From Vibrio penaeicida (GTDB lineage Bacteria; Pseudomonadota; Gammaproteobacteria; Enterobacterales; Vibrionaceae), in the NCBI RefSeq assembly GCF_002933855.1, contig NZ_BFAQ01000007.1, positions 1 through 42,660 on the forward strand: a stretch of 42,660 bases of DNA. Direction: 5' to 3'. The notes beneath the pieces are model-generated. The model searched no databases. It saw only the letters and a list, made by a program, of their open reading frames with translations, and was not told where the DNA came from. Below are positions 1 through 8,753 of the stretch, piece by piece (the stretch's first letter is position 1; every line of letters begins with the position of its first letter). The position numbers were made by a program, and so were the translations under genes.

Positions 1-5
1 TATAT

Positions 6-16
6 TGTTAAAGAGC
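6..16 (-). promoter_or_regulatory. rRNA operon boxA antitermination element
   Basis: Read on the minus strand these bases give GCTCTTTAACA, the boxA core of gammaproteobacterial rRNA leaders, where NusB/NusE load to prevent Rho-dependent termination. It lies about 40 bases downstream of a strong promoter and points off the left edge, so the 16S rRNA gene should begin shortly outside the window. A boxA also occurs in 16S-23S spacers, but the two upstream promoters make this the leader copy. Confidence 0.8.
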
Positions 17-57
17 TTTCTTCGTAAGTAGCTAAGCTTCCTTGTGAAGAGGCGGTC

Positions 58-85
58 ATTCTAGCGAGATAATTATCAGTGTCAA
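58..85 (-). promoter_or_regulatory. rRNA operon promoter, proximal (P2-like)
   Basis: On the minus strand a perfect -35 TTGACA (80-85) is followed by a 16-base spacer and the -10 TAGAAT (58-63). Downstream is a GC-rich stretch (GACCGCC) of the discriminator type found at stringently controlled stable-RNA promoters. It precedes boxA in the same direction. Confidence 0.8.
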
Positions 86-207
86 ACACTTTTTCTTTTT
101 AATTTTCCTTTTTTCAAAGGAGAAACAAATTATCTATTTTTGAGCTAGAAGCCTAACTAACATTTAACGCTGAAGCCTTGTGGCGTCTGCCGTGTCAGTG
201 AGGCGGC

Positions 208-235
208 ATTATAGGGAGTAATTTGAAGTTGGCAA
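208..235 (-). promoter_or_regulatory. rRNA operon promoter, distal (P1-like)
   Basis: On the minus strand -35 TTGCCA (230-235), a 16-base spacer and a perfect -10 TATAAT (208-213), followed by the GC-rich GCCGCC. It lies 150 bases upstream of the second promoter with the same spacing, the tandem arrangement typical of rrn operons. The AT-rich stretch upstream, up to about 300, could act as an UP element. Confidence 0.75.
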
Positions 236-320
236 TACTAAAAAGGTATTTTTTTGGAATTAAAGAGCCATGCGAGCAAGTTTTGTACGAATCTAATTTT
301 ACCCCCTTTGTTCACACAAT

Positions 321-344
321 TTACCCACATTTATCTGTGGATAA
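321..344. repeat. inverted pair of DnaA-box-like 9-mers
   Basis: TTACCCACA (321-329) and, inverted, TGTGGATAA (336-344, which reads TTATCCACA on the minus strand, the consensus DnaA box) face each other across 6 bases. They lie between the stop codon of the helix-turn-helix gene and the distal rRNA promoter. The pair could be a DnaA-binding site, or simply a hairpin in the mRNA of the regulator gene; there is no T run to make it a good terminator. Confidence 0.4.
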
Positions 345-345
345 G

Positions 346-1146
346 TTAAAGGTTTCCATCTTCACTGATCATGTTTTTGACCCTATTGAGCACATCATTA
401 GGTAAAGGTCCTATTCCATCAGAGAAAAGTACCTTCTTATACTTCGTTTCGAAGAACATCATATTGCGTAAATGTTGGGGTTCGGTTCTTCCATGTTCCA
501 TGTTTTCATTATGTGTTCGAAGAATCTCTTCATTTAACTTAGTTTCGATAGCTTCAAGCTGCTCATCTGATAAATACATTCGCCCACATATTACTTTCGC
601 GGCATCTTTGGCTTCCAGTGCCTGTTGTTTTAAGCTTTTTAGATATTGTATTCCCAACTTAGAAGAGCTGGACATTTGATAATGATAAGGACCAATGAAA
701 GAGAAGCGGTTGCTTTCACCTAGCTGAATAAGACCTAGGATTTCTAAAGCTCTCAAATAAAGATAAGTGCACGCATCATCTAGCCCATACTCTTCCTGCA
801 TAATGTGCAGCTCATTTTCTCTATGACGAAGCTCGCGGTAAAAGTCGTATAGCTGAGGAAATTCAAAAAATACGTCATCTTGAATCTCATTGAAGAAGTT
901 CTCGTTCTTAAATTGCAACTTAAGCGCAACTTGGTGAAGTTCTGAAAGGTTGATTCCAGCACCTACGCAGTAGGTCAGTAACTTTTCTAGAGGAATGGAA
1001 GAATTATGAAGGTGTCTTTTTAAAGAAGAAAGTGGCACACCAAGCTGCTGTGCCAAAGTATTGTAGGTAATGCCTTCATCTTTTATTGTTTGTCGCAAAG
1101 CCATGAGCAAGTATTCTGGCTTTGCTGTTTGTGTCGTTGACTGCAT
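346..1146 (-). CDS. HTH (XRE-like) transcriptional regulator
   Basis: A 266-residue protein with a helix-turn-helix near the N-terminus (roughly residues 15-55, around NTLAQQLGVPLSSLKRHL). The remainder is a mostly helical domain rich in charged residues that I cannot assign, possibly a dimerisation or ligand domain. I prefer the ATG at 1146, which has GGAGTG a few bases upstream, over the in-frame GTG at 1176, which has no visible ribosome site. It is transcribed toward the rRNA promoters. No target can be named. Confidence 0.75.
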   Translation of the reverse strand: MQSTTQTAKPEYLLMALRQTIKDEGITYNTLAQQLGVPLSSLKRHLHNSSIPLEKLLTYCVGAGINLSELHQVALKLQFKNENFFNEIQDDVFFEFPQLYDFYRELRHRENELHIMQEEYGLDDACTYLYLRALEILGLIQLGESNRFSFIGPYHYQMSSSSKLGIQYLKSLKQQALEAKDAAKVICGRMYLSDEQLEAIETKLNEEILRTHNENMEHGRTEPQHLRNMMFFETKYKKVLFSDGIGPLPNDVLNRVKNMISEDGNL

Positions 1147-1295
1147 AGTTACACTCCAATGTACAAAGGATTCCACAACGTCTCGTTGCTATGAATCCAA
1201 GCATCTATATAGATGGTTATAAAATCAGAGCATCTTTCGTTTGCCAAGTGTCTGCATTTAAAACTAAGGTTGAAGTCAAACACATGACAAACTAG

Positions 1296-1323
1296 TGACT
1301 ACAATACATCCATTTTGTAGTCA
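1296..1323 (-). terminator. hairpin downstream of the HD-GYP gene
   Basis: A perfect 9-bp inverted repeat (TGACTACAA / TTGTAGTCA, 10-base loop) starts about 14 bases past the stop codon of the HD-GYP gene. The T run is weak on both strands, so it is a possible terminator or an mRNA 3'-end stabiliser. Confidence 0.45.
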
Positions 1324-1336
1324 TTTTGAGAAGGCA

Positions 1337-2587
1337 TCACGCATCATTCTCAAAGTAGTAAGATATCCGAGTCCTTGGATTTAAGTATTCCCTAACCTTG
1401 TCTGGAAGCTTGTGCGGCAATATCGCCGATACAATTTTCAGATCGCTATCTGCGAGATCAAGGATAGGAGCCTGATTTCGAGGTACGTTTGAATCATAAA
1501 GTAATACGTTTGGGTAGAGAATATTCTGGGCATTAACAGAAATGACCAACCCAACCATTTCATTAGACAACTGGACGACAGTTCCTGGTGGATACACTCC
1601 CATAAACTTGATGAGAATGTTCAGGTTTTCATTATTGTATAGGTGTTTGCATTTCTTATAGAGGTGAGAGAGCGCACTGAATGGAATCTTCTGCTCTGCC
1701 TCTATTCTTGGATGACATAAATTATCATAGGCATTAGCGAGCGCCACTATCTGCGCATAAGCATCGATTTGCTCACCCTTTAATCCCTCCGGATAACCAC
1801 TGCCATCGACCCATTCATGGTGTTGAGTAATGATGCGCTTGGCACTCGAAGGGAAATCCTCAATTTTGTCCGCTATTTCTAAGCCATACTTAGTATGTAG
1901 CTTTAAATAGTTCACTTCTGGTGCCGACAATGTGGTTTTTTTATTAATTATTGCAGACGGAACCCGCACTTTACCCATATCGTGGAACAGAGCACCAAAC
2001 GCAATTTCTTTGATTTGCTCGGCTTTGAATCCTTTGCTTTTGCTGATCATCATTGCAATAACCGCAACGTTCAATGAATGAAAGTAAATGTCTTGGAACT
2101 TACTTTTCCCATTCATTAAGTGCAGTGTTACGTTATTATCCGCCAGTAGTTTGTCGACAATTTCATCGACCATAATAGTGGCTTCATTAACGGCATCTGC
2201 TGGTCGATTGCGGATTTTACTCATCACCGAGCGAAGTTGTGATAGAGAACGTTCGAATTCTTTCTCACATTTACTTACACGCCGACGGTAAGCATTTAGC
2301 TTTTCAATTCGAGCTTGCTTCTCTTCCCACATTTTTTTCTTAGTTAGCTCAAGTTCACTTTCTTGTTCTAAGTTGTCTGAGCTTTCATTTGCAGGTAAAG
2401 GTTCTGAATCGCTTTGAAGTGGATTGATATAGACGTGCTTAATCCCCAAGTGACGAATTATGTCCACCTGATCTTGGGATTTGATCTTAAAGCTATTAAG
2501 GAGAAACGGGTGATCTTTCCAACTCACAGGTAATTTGACATGAAGACCTGGTTGTATGCGATCGACCGTTATTTTTATACTGGCCAC
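1337..2587 (-). CDS. HD-GYP cyclic-di-GMP phosphodiesterase (DUF3391 + HD-GYP)
   Basis: A 416-residue cytoplasmic protein. Residues 1-60 match the DUF3391 module often found before HD-GYP domains; 75-120 is a charged, probably coiled segment; about 150-330 is the HD-GYP domain. The metal and signature residues are present: His170, the HD pair His202-Asp203 in HDMGK, His231, the HH pair 256-257 and GYP at 264-266, so it should hydrolyse c-di-GMP. The start is GTG with only a weak ribosome site. It lies upstream of the XRE-like gene and downstream of the HDOD gene, separated from each by a hairpin, so the three are probably separate transcripts. Confidence 0.9.
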   Translation of the reverse strand: MASIKITVDRIQPGLHVKLPVSWKDHPFLLNSFKIKSQDQVDIIRHLGIKHVYINPLQSDSEPLPANESSDNLEQESELELTKKKMWEEKQARIEKLNAYRRRVSKCEKEFERSLSQLRSVMSKIRNRPADAVNEATIMVDEIVDKLLADNNVTLHLMNGKSKFQDIYFHSLNVAVIAMMISKSKGFKAEQIKEIAFGALFHDMGKVRVPSAIINKKTTLSAPEVNYLKLHTKYGLEIADKIEDFPSSAKRIITQHHEWVDGSGYPEGLKGEQIDAYAQIVALANAYDNLCHPRIEAEQKIPFSALSHLYKKCKHLYNNENLNILIKFMGVYPPGTVVQLSNEMVGLVISVNAQNILYPNVLLYDSNVPRNQAPILDLADSDLKIVSAILPHKLPDKVREYLNPRTRISYYFENDA

Positions 2588-2762
2588 ACTGAGTCGATTT
2601 ATTCCTAAGTTACGTATTTTCGCTATTAAGTTGAGCGGAATAGCAAATCTAACATCATTGTGAACAAAAGCTCTAACAGCGCTTTATATTAAGTTCACTT
2701 AGTTTGATTTTGGTAACATTATGAATATTTTTCAGTATGTTATTACCCGTTCAACACTCTTA

Positions 2763-2796
2763 AATTGGCTGAGGAGTTTACGAATCCTCTCCAATT
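2763..2796. repeat. imperfect inverted repeat between HDOD and HD-GYP genes
   Basis: AATTGG plus GAGGA pair with TCCTC plus CCAATT around a small internal loop and a 9-base apical loop. It lies next to the HDOD terminator and upstream of the HD-GYP gene. It could be a regulatory mRNA structure or a second terminator stem; there is no T run. Confidence 0.35.
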
Positions 2797-2814
2797 GAGC
2801 ATTGACATTATAAA

Positions 2815-2841
2815 GAAAAAAAGGGGTATCCAAACCCCTTT
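2815..2841 (-). terminator. Rho-independent terminator of the HDOD gene
   Basis: On the minus strand a stem AAGGGG/CCCCTT with an 8-base loop is followed directly by a T-rich tract (the A run at 2815-2822). It begins 12 bases past the HDOD stop codon. Confidence 0.85.
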
Positions 2842-2852
2842 AATACATTTCG

Positions 2853-3677
2853 TTACACCATTTGAGCGGCGAGATCCCTTCCTTGCCCTCTAACATTTTC
2901 TAAAGTGGGCACAAAAGTGGTTGATAAGCCCAGTACTTTTGCGTCTTGGTTTGACTCAATATATTCGAGCCTTTCATCTTCCTCTTCAATATCATCCCAA
3001 TCGAAATTTATTTGCCTAGCCAAATGCAAAGACCATGCAATTTTTGGCTCTTCTTCTGCTTTTTCTGGGTTAAGGCAGTGTGCGATTGAATCGACCAATT
3101 GAGGCGCAAACTTCCACGCTGTTGCTAGTTTAGCTCCTAGCTCACAGGCTGAAGTTCCAAGTACGTCACGTTGTACTGTTTCAGCATCTTCACCTTCACT
3201 CACTCGCTCTTGAATTTTTTTCGCTTCTTCAGGAGCTAGCGCGTGAATCATTAGCTCACCAATATTGTGAAGGATACCTGCGGTGAAAACTTGATTTGGC
3301 TCTAGACCAATTTCTTTCGCGATGTTACTCGCAATCGTGGCTACTTCAAATGTGTTGTTCCAATATTCGCTTACATCCATAGTTTCAAATTTAGGGAAAG
3401 CACTCGTCAATACTGACACCACAACCAACGTTCTGATCGGTTCTGTCCCTAAACGTATAACGGCTTCATCGATTGATGCTACCGTTCTGCTTCGTCCAAA
3501 GTGAACCGAGTTTGCTAACCTTAAAATACGTGCAGAGACTACCTGTTCCATAGCAATTTTTTGTGAAAGCTCCATCAGGTCAACTTCGTCTCGATTCACC
3601 ATCTCGACAAGTTCCTGTAAGACTTTTCGAATTTTAGGCAATTCATTTATTCTTGATAGTAAGTTCGCTTGATCCAT
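2853..3677 (-). CDS. HDOD domain protein
   Basis: A 274-residue protein that is almost entirely one HDOD domain (about residues 8-210), an HD-related output or scaffold domain common in c-di-GMP and two-component signalling. Visible hallmarks are LSQKIAMEQVVSARILRLAN, the AVIRLG segment and HNIGE in place of a catalytic HD pair, so no phosphohydrolase activity is expected. The acidic C-terminal part has no recognised fold. ATG start with GGGGAG upstream; its own terminator follows. Being next to an HD-GYP enzyme suggests a shared signalling role, but that is only neighbourhood evidence. Confidence 0.88.
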   Translation of the reverse strand: MDQANLLSRINELPKIRKVLQELVEMVNRDEVDLMELSQKIAMEQVVSARILRLANSVHFGRSRTVASIDEAVIRLGTEPIRTLVVVSVLTSAFPKFETMDVSEYWNNTFEVATIASNIAKEIGLEPNQVFTAGILHNIGELMIHALAPEEAKKIQERVSEGEDAETVQRDVLGTSACELGAKLATAWKFAPQLVDSIAHCLNPEKAEEEPKIAWSLHLARQINFDWDDIEEEDERLEYIESNQDAKVLGLSTTFVPTLENVRGQGRDLAAQMV

Positions 3678-3797
3678 TGAATTCTCCCCAAATTAATGAA
3701 TGTGCAGTTTTAACTATAGTCTAAGAATCGGATGTTATTGCTTTACCTACTTTTATAGTTTTTTCTAGAATCAGGAGTCTATTCACAGCCTTTATAA

Positions 3798-4793
3798 TTA
3801 GAGGGGAAAAACACTTTTTCTACGGATCAATTCAGGCTCAAACTCTTGTGCAACGCTGATTTCTTGCTCCTGAATCTTAGCCGTTAGAATCTCTACGGCA
3901 GAGCGTGCCATTTTGCTAATGGGGAATTGGACAGATGAAACGGTTGGGTAAAAGCTTTCGCAAACATAAACGCTATCGAAGCTCACGATAGAAATATCCT
4001 GAGGTACTCGAATTTCATTTTCATGAAAATACTGCATAGCACCACTTGTCATTTCTTCGCTCGTGCAAAATACAGCCGTCAGCTCTGGGTTTTGGGATAC
4101 CAGTTGTTTGGCTGCCAAATAACCGCTTTCACGCCCATAATTCCCTTCTGCTATCAAACTACTACCCCACGGAATAGTTCGAGAGTCCATCGCTTTTACA
4201 AAGCCAGACAATCGATTCTTAGCACTGACCCGTTCGCTGGGCCCTGCAATGCAACCAATGCAAGTGTGCCCATTTTCGATTAAATGTGAGGTAGCAATAA
4301 ATGCCGCGTTTTCATGATCAAAGGTGATGCACCTGTCCTCTAGTCCTTCGACAAAACGGTCCAGTAAAACAAACGGGGTTGGTAAGGAAGCGAGTTCTCG
4401 CAACTCTTCGTCACTCATATAGCGACTATGAAGCACATATCCCTCACACCTTAAGTCATGAAAGCGTTGTATCGCTTCACGCTCGCCTTCCGCACTATGA
4501 TGTCCTTGAGCTGTGATTAAAAACTTCTTGTGCTTATCAAGTTCATTTTGCACTTGATCCATCATCTCACCGAAGAATCCACCTGTATAAAATGTAACGA
4601 GAAGCCCCGTCATATTGCTGGAAGCGGTTGCCAAAGAACGTGCAATGGCGCTCGGTCTATAGTTAAGCTCCGCCATCGCTTGCTCTACTTTTCTTTTTGT
4701 TTCTTCTCTGAATTTCCCTTCACCGTTAATAATTCTAGAGACGGTAGAACGGTTCACGCCAGCCAACAAAGCAACGTCTTTGATTCTTGCCAT
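3798..4793 (-). CDS. LacI-family repressor of the chb-type operon
   Basis: A 331-residue regulator. The N-terminal LacI helix-turn-helix (KDVALLAGVNRSTVSRIING) and hinge (YRPSAIARSL) are followed by a periplasmic-binding-protein-like effector domain. I start it at the ATG at 4793, which places MARIKDVA first as usual and has AAGGA upstream, rather than at the TTG at 4829. It lies last behind the sugar PTS genes, so it probably senses the imported sugar phosphate or disaccharide. The E. coli chb operon uses an AraC-type ChbR instead. A strong terminator hairpin separates it from the operon, so it should be expressed at a lower level. Its likely site is the palindrome at 9177-9188. Confidence 0.9.
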   Translation of the reverse strand: MARIKDVALLAGVNRSTVSRIINGEGKFREETKRKVEQAMAELNYRPSAIARSLATASSNMTGLLVTFYTGGFFGEMMDQVQNELDKHKKFLITAQGHHSAEGEREAIQRFHDLRCEGYVLHSRYMSDEELRELASLPTPFVLLDRFVEGLEDRCITFDHENAAFIATSHLIENGHTCIGCIAGPSERVSAKNRLSGFVKAMDSRTIPWGSSLIAEGNYGRESGYLAAKQLVSQNPELTAVFCTSEEMTSGAMQYFHENEIRVPQDISIVSFDSVYVCESFYPTVSSVQFPISKMARSAVEILTAKIQEQEISVAQEFEPELIRRKSVFPL

Positions 4794-4839
4794 GTTTTCT
4801 CGTTTTCCTTTTAAACTATTGGGACTCAATTTAACTGAG

Positions 4840-4903
4840 AAAAAAGCAAGCTGCCAGATTCAAACATTGGAATTAAGGTTTAGGGGGTTCCAAAGTGGCA
4901 GCT
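4840..4903 (-). terminator. nested-hairpin terminator after chbG
   Basis: On the minus strand an outer 8-bp stem AGCTGCCA/TGGCAGCT (4896-4903 with 4849-4856) encloses a second stem TTGGAA/TTCCAA and is followed by a T run (4840-4845). It begins 9 bases past the chbG stop and ends about 47 bases before the repressor start, so it either ends the operon or attenuates read-through into the repressor gene. Confidence 0.7.
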
Positions 4904-4911
4904 ACTTTATT

Positions 4912-5655
4912 TTACTGGGTGAGCGCCTCCACCGACAATGTAACGGCAGAATAATCAGAAATCGTCACGCCCATATCTTTAAGAGAATTCGTTAGTTGGG
5001 GATCAGTCAAAACTGCTCGTTCTTTTTCGCGTGGAATCACATAGCTGGATATCTGTTCGAGATGCTCATCTATCCTTGCTGGGTGACACATCACTTCAAG
5101 CACATCACAACGATCTTTATAGGTGCTAATTAACGAAAGCAAAGCATCAATAGAGACGGTGTCGTCAAAAAACTTATCGGTAAATTGATATCGGCGTCCT
5201 TTGATAGATTGCTCTCTCAGCGGAACACCTCGCTCTGCAGCAATTCGTTCAACGATGGGGAGTATCTGTGGATGCCGATGGGCATGATGATGACTGTCAA
5301 TATGACTCAACGTCAGACCTAGCTCATCAAAATATCGAAGCTGAGCCCGCACTTCCGATTCCACCGCGTCAGCGCAAAAATCTCTACGCTGCCAAAAGTC
5401 TGGTTGAATTGGAAAGTACTCGTCTACACCTTGTAGATTTGGTGAATTCGTTAGCGGTTTGCCGGCAGTAAAGCGCAGATGAATACCGACTTTTAAATTC
5501 GGTAACGCTTTTGCCATCTCTACCGCTTCTTTATCGGCACTCATCCCTACCATAAGTGTTGTAGAGTTCACGACACCATTTAAATGCGCGTCTTTGATTC
5601 CTTGGTTTACTCCATGAGTTAAACCAAAATCATCTGCATTGAATATTACTTGCAT
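4912..5655 (-). CDS. chbG: chitooligosaccharide deacetylase (ChbG/YdjC family)
   Basis: 247 residues, the usual family length. The metal-site motifs are visible: NADDFG near the N-terminus (residues 6-11), HIDSHHHAHRHP in the middle and MCHPA toward the C-terminus. E. coli ChbG removes an acetyl group from phosphorylated chitobiose so that the downstream 6-phospho-glycosidase can act; a similar role is expected here. ATG with a strong AGGAGG upstream; it follows the GH4 gene by 30 bases. The substrate here could also be another acetylated beta-disaccharide phosphate. Confidence 0.9.
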   Translation of the reverse strand: MQVIFNADDFGLTHGVNQGIKDAHLNGVVNSTTLMVGMSADKEAVEMAKALPNLKVGIHLRFTAGKPLTNSPNLQGVDEYFPIQPDFWQRRDFCADAVESEVRAQLRYFDELGLTLSHIDSHHHAHRHPQILPIVERIAAERGVPLREQSIKGRRYQFTDKFFDDTVSIDALLSLISTYKDRCDVLEVMCHPARIDEHLEQISSYVIPREKERAVLTDPQLTNSLKDMGVTISDYSAVTLSVEALTQ

Positions 5656-5685
5656 ACTGTCCTCCTACTTCTGCCATCATACTGG

Positions 5686-7005
5686 CTAAAGTGCCCCCTT
5701 AAATTGAGGCAGATACGGTTTGTTAGTTTGTAATATTTCATCCAGTATCGCTTTTGCTTTCGCAATATCTGGAACCAGTGGGTTGTTTGCCAATGCCATT
5801 AGACTTTTCTCATAGCTACCTGATACTGCCGCTTCGACGGTAAGTTCTTCATACGCTTTTACTTGGTGTATCAAGCCGCGAATTTCAGCTGGAAACGGAC
5901 CTACAGCAAGAGGTTTAGCACCAAAACTCCCCACAACAGCACTGCATTCAATCACCGCATCATCTGGCAATGTGTGAATCGTCCCATTGTTTCGAACATT
6001 AACGACATGAACTGCGTTCAGATTATTGTAAATCGCATCAACAAGATTGAGAGAAGCATCAGAATAATACGCACCACCTCTTTGCTCCAATTGCTCTGGC
6101 TTGTGAGCGAGATTGACATCACGATAAAGTTCAAACAGTTCTTTTTCCGTTTGCATGACTTGTTCTGCACGGGTGCCAATTTCTTGAGCAGACTGCTTTT
6201 CTTCTTCTAACATCGCCTCTGTTTGGTAAAAGTAACGATGATACGGACAAGGGATCACACCTAAGGCATATAAGAAATCTGGATCCCACGGTTCTTCAAA
6301 AATGTTTTTCATACTGAAGTTAGCGCCATCCCCTACTTTCTCCAATACGGTTTCGGTAATGTCCTCACCATGTAGCCAAACTTGGTGAACCCAAACAAGG
6401 TGATTTAACCCTGCGAATTCCAATTGGAGGTCTTCTGGCTGACAATCCATCATTTCTGCGACCATCATTTTCATGGAGACAGGCACATTACACAGACCAA
6501 TGCTCTTTACGTTGGTATGTCGCTGCACAGCTTCAGTGACTAAGCCTGCAGGGTTTGTAAAATTCAGCATCCAAGCGTTAGGGGCTAGCTCTTCAATGTC
6601 TCGGCATATATCTAAGATCACCGGGATGGTTCTCAACGCTTTAGCAAAACCTCCTGGACCTGTGGTCTCTTGCCCTATCACATCGTATTTCAGTGGAATT
6701 CTTTCGTCATTCGCTCGAGCTTGAAGCCCACCCACTCGGAATTGGGTCATGACAAAGTCGGCATCTTTGATCGCGCTTCTTCGATCTAACGATGCTTTTA
6801 TCTCAATGTCTGCACCTACTTTTTCAACCATACGCTTTGAAAGTGCCGCGATGATTTCCAGTTTTTCTTGCCCCTCTTCAACATCGACAAAATGGATTTC
6901 TTTTACAGGCAAACGATCGATACGCGTGAGTACACCTTCAACCAGTTCAGGGGTATAGCTGCTCCCGCCGCCAATAATCGCAAGTTTTAGAGCTTTTCTA
7001 GCCAT
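5686..7005 (-). CDS. chbF: GH4 6-phospho-beta-glucosidase / diacetylchitobiose-6P hydrolase
   Basis: A 439-residue family 4 glycoside hydrolase, cytoplasmic, using NAD+ and a divalent metal. Visible are the Rossmann motif (LAIIGGGSSYTPEL), the NFTNPAG segment, the metal-site Cys in GLCNVP and the GLNHLVWVH motif. It would cleave the beta-linked disaccharide phosphate delivered by the PTS. The ATG at 7005 has AGGA about 8 bases upstream; the ATG at 7011 is too close to it. In the same transcript as the IIA gene 10 bases upstream. ChbF-type (chitobiose) and CelF-type (cellobiose) enzymes cannot be told apart from motifs alone; the adjacent deacetylase gene favours chitin- or chitosan-derived sugars. 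Confidence 0.9.
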   Translation of the reverse strand: MARKALKLAIIGGGSSYTPELVEGVLTRIDRLPVKEIHFVDVEEGQEKLEIIAALSKRMVEKVGADIEIKASLDRRSAIKDADFVMTQFRVGGLQARANDERIPLKYDVIGQETTGPGGFAKALRTIPVILDICRDIEELAPNAWMLNFTNPAGLVTEAVQRHTNVKSIGLCNVPVSMKMMVAEMMDCQPEDLQLEFAGLNHLVWVHQVWLHGEDITETVLEKVGDGANFSMKNIFEEPWDPDFLYALGVIPCPYHRYFYQTEAMLEEEKQSAQEIGTRAEQVMQTEKELFELYRDVNLAHKPEQLEQRGGAYYSDASLNLVDAIYNNLNAVHVVNVRNNGTIHTLPDDAVIECSAVVGSFGAKPLAVGPFPAEIRGLIHQVKAYEELTVEAAVSGSYEKSLMALANNPLVPDIAKAKAILDEILQTNKPYLPQFKGAL

Positions 7006-7014
7006 TATCATTTC

Positions 7015-7326
7015 CTACCTTTTTGCCAACTGTTCGTGAAGTGCAACCATTTCTGTTGCCATTTCATGCGCCAATATTGTTGTCATTAAATGGTCTTGCG
7101 CGTGCACCATGACCAATGTCATCGGCACTTTTCCCTCACCTTGATCCGCCTCGATAAGCTGAGTTTGGGTAAGGTGTGCTTGGTTCAAGCATTCTTTTGC
7201 CTGATTAAGAGAAGATTTCGCGTGGCTCAAATCGCCCGCTCGGGCTTTTGCTAGCGCTTCAAAACACAAACTTCTGGCTTCACCTGCATTGCAGATAATG
7301 TCCATTACAACTGCTTCTTGTTCCAT
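7015..7326 (-). CDS. chbA: PTS lactose/cellobiose-family EIIA component
   Basis: A 103-residue helical protein of the PTS IIA-Lac family. The phosphorylation site is His75 in VHAQDHLM (residues 74-81), by analogy with E. coli ChbA. It takes phosphate from HPr and passes it to the IIB protein. ATG with GGAGAG upstream; an imperfect hairpin lies in the 57-base gap from the IIC gene. Confidence 0.93.
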   Translation of the reverse strand: MEQEAVVMDIICNAGEARSLCFEALAKARAGDLSHAKSSLNQAKECLNQAHLTQTQLIEADQGEGKVPMTLVMVHAQDHLMTTILAHEMATEMVALHEQLAKR

Positions 7327-7383
7327 TTTTCTCTCCAGATTCTAGAGCCTGACGAACCGTCGCCAGACTCAAAATGCGATTAG

Positions 7384-8718
7384 TTAAGCGGTGACACCTT
7401 CTCCACGTGCCGGTGCTGACGATTCTTCTGTGTTATCAGATTGCTTTTCCTGAGCAAGAAGCTCGCGTTCGAATATTTTGAAGAACGGGTAGTAGAGAAC
7501 GATATCGATAACAAACAGCACCGCGACAAGGAGCACTGGCGTTAATGTCCAGCCCGCCCCCCAAGACGCACCAATAATCGCTGGAGTCGTCCACGGCATA
7601 GTCGCAACCCCCATCCCAACAAAACCGGTGTGGACCGCAATATACGCAATCGTTGCATTAATGATCGGCACGACAACAAACGGTAAGAACAGTGTTGGGT
7701 TCATAACAATTGGGCTACCAAAAATAACCGGCTCGTTGATTTGGAATAAGCCCGGAACCGCACTCATTCTTCCCAAACTTTTCAGGTGAGCGGAACGGCT
7801 GAATGACATCAACGCAACTAACGCCAACGTTGCGCCAGAGCCGCCAATAAAGATGTAGAAATCCCAGAATGGCTGAGTAAAGACGTTAGGTACTTCTTCG
7901 CCTGCAACAAATGCTTCAATGTTAACGGTAAGGTTTGTGAGGAAAATAGGACCAAGTAAACCAACTACTATGGCCGCACCGTGAATACCAGCAAACCACA
8001 ATAGCTGGCACAACAGCAAAGCGCCGATAATGGCTGGTAGCGTATTTGAGGCACTCACCAATGGTTTGAACGCTTCCATAATCGCTTGAGGAAGCAACAT
8101 ATCGTGTTGTGTTTGCAACCAAATACTCAATGGGTACAACGTTAGGAATACAACCAATACTGGGAGTAGTACTTCAAAAGATCGTTGAATCGCAGGCGGA
8201 ACCTGTTCTGGCATTCGGATCGTAATGTTGTATTTCTTCATGACGCGATAAAGCTCTACAGCAAAGAACCCAGAAAGCACAGCGGTAAATACACCAGTAC
8301 CACCAAGGTATTGCATAGACAACATGCCTTCTTTTGCAGGAGCTGCTACCAGTAAAAAACTCATTAATGCGAGAGCCGCACTGGTAATGCCATCCATTCC
8401 GTACGATTTCGCTAAGCTGTAAGCTACCCCCATCGATACAAATAACCCCATCAGAGCCATAGACATAAAGTGAGGCATCATAATGGTGTCGAAATGCGTC
8501 GAAGCAAAATTAAGCCAAGCACGCCCAAAACCATTCGTGGTGTCTTGATCAAATGGTGGAAACGCAAAAATTAAAATAAAACTTCCGACAATAATAAAGG
8601 GCATCGCGATAATAAAACCGTCTCTCATTGCCCTAACATGCCGTTGTGCTCCAACTTTTGCAGCCAAGGGCGCAATATGTTGTTCTACAACTTTCATCAT
8701 TGCTTCATAAATTTTCAT
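7384..8718 (-). CDS. chbC: PTS lactose/cellobiose-family EIIC permease
   Basis: A 444-residue inner-membrane permease of normal family length with about ten hydrophobic segments. Diagnostic features are the N-terminal RHVRAMRDGFI.AMPFIIVGS segment and the central QINEPVIFGSPIVMNP motif, which contains the sugar-site residues. It moves the disaccharide across the membrane while IIB phosphorylates it. The ribosome site is weak and an intercistronic hairpin lies upstream. The short charged C-terminal tail (EESSAPARGEG) is not conserved in the family, as far as I recall. Confidence 0.93.
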   Translation of the reverse strand: MKIYEAMMKVVEQHIAPLAAKVGAQRHVRAMRDGFIIAMPFIIVGSFILIFAFPPFDQDTTNGFGRAWLNFASTHFDTIMMPHFMSMALMGLFVSMGVAYSLAKSYGMDGITSAALALMSFLLVAAPAKEGMLSMQYLGGTGVFTAVLSGFFAVELYRVMKKYNITIRMPEQVPPAIQRSFEVLLPVLVVFLTLYPLSIWLQTQHDMLLPQAIMEAFKPLVSASNTLPAIIGALLLCQLLWFAGIHGAAIVVGLLGPIFLTNLTVNIEAFVAGEEVPNVFTQPFWDFYIFIGGSGATLALVALMSFSRSAHLKSLGRMSAVPGLFQINEPVIFGSPIVMNPTLFLPFVVVPIINATIAYIAVHTGFVGMGVATMPWTTPAIIGASWGAGWTLTPVLLVAVLFVIDIVLYYPFFKIFERELLAQEKQSDNTEESSAPARGEGVTA

Positions 8719-8753
8719 AATCTAAACCCATATTTTGGATATAAGAGCCCCTT

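Noticed and set aside
321..344. Chromosomal replication origin
   Set aside because: Only two DnaA-like boxes, no AT-rich unwinding element with box cluster, and no dnaA, gidA or mnmG neighbours.
223..405. Short plus-strand reading frame over the rRNA promoter region
   Set aside because: No ribosome site, no recognisable protein, and it overlaps two strong minus-strand promoter elements and the end of the regulator gene.
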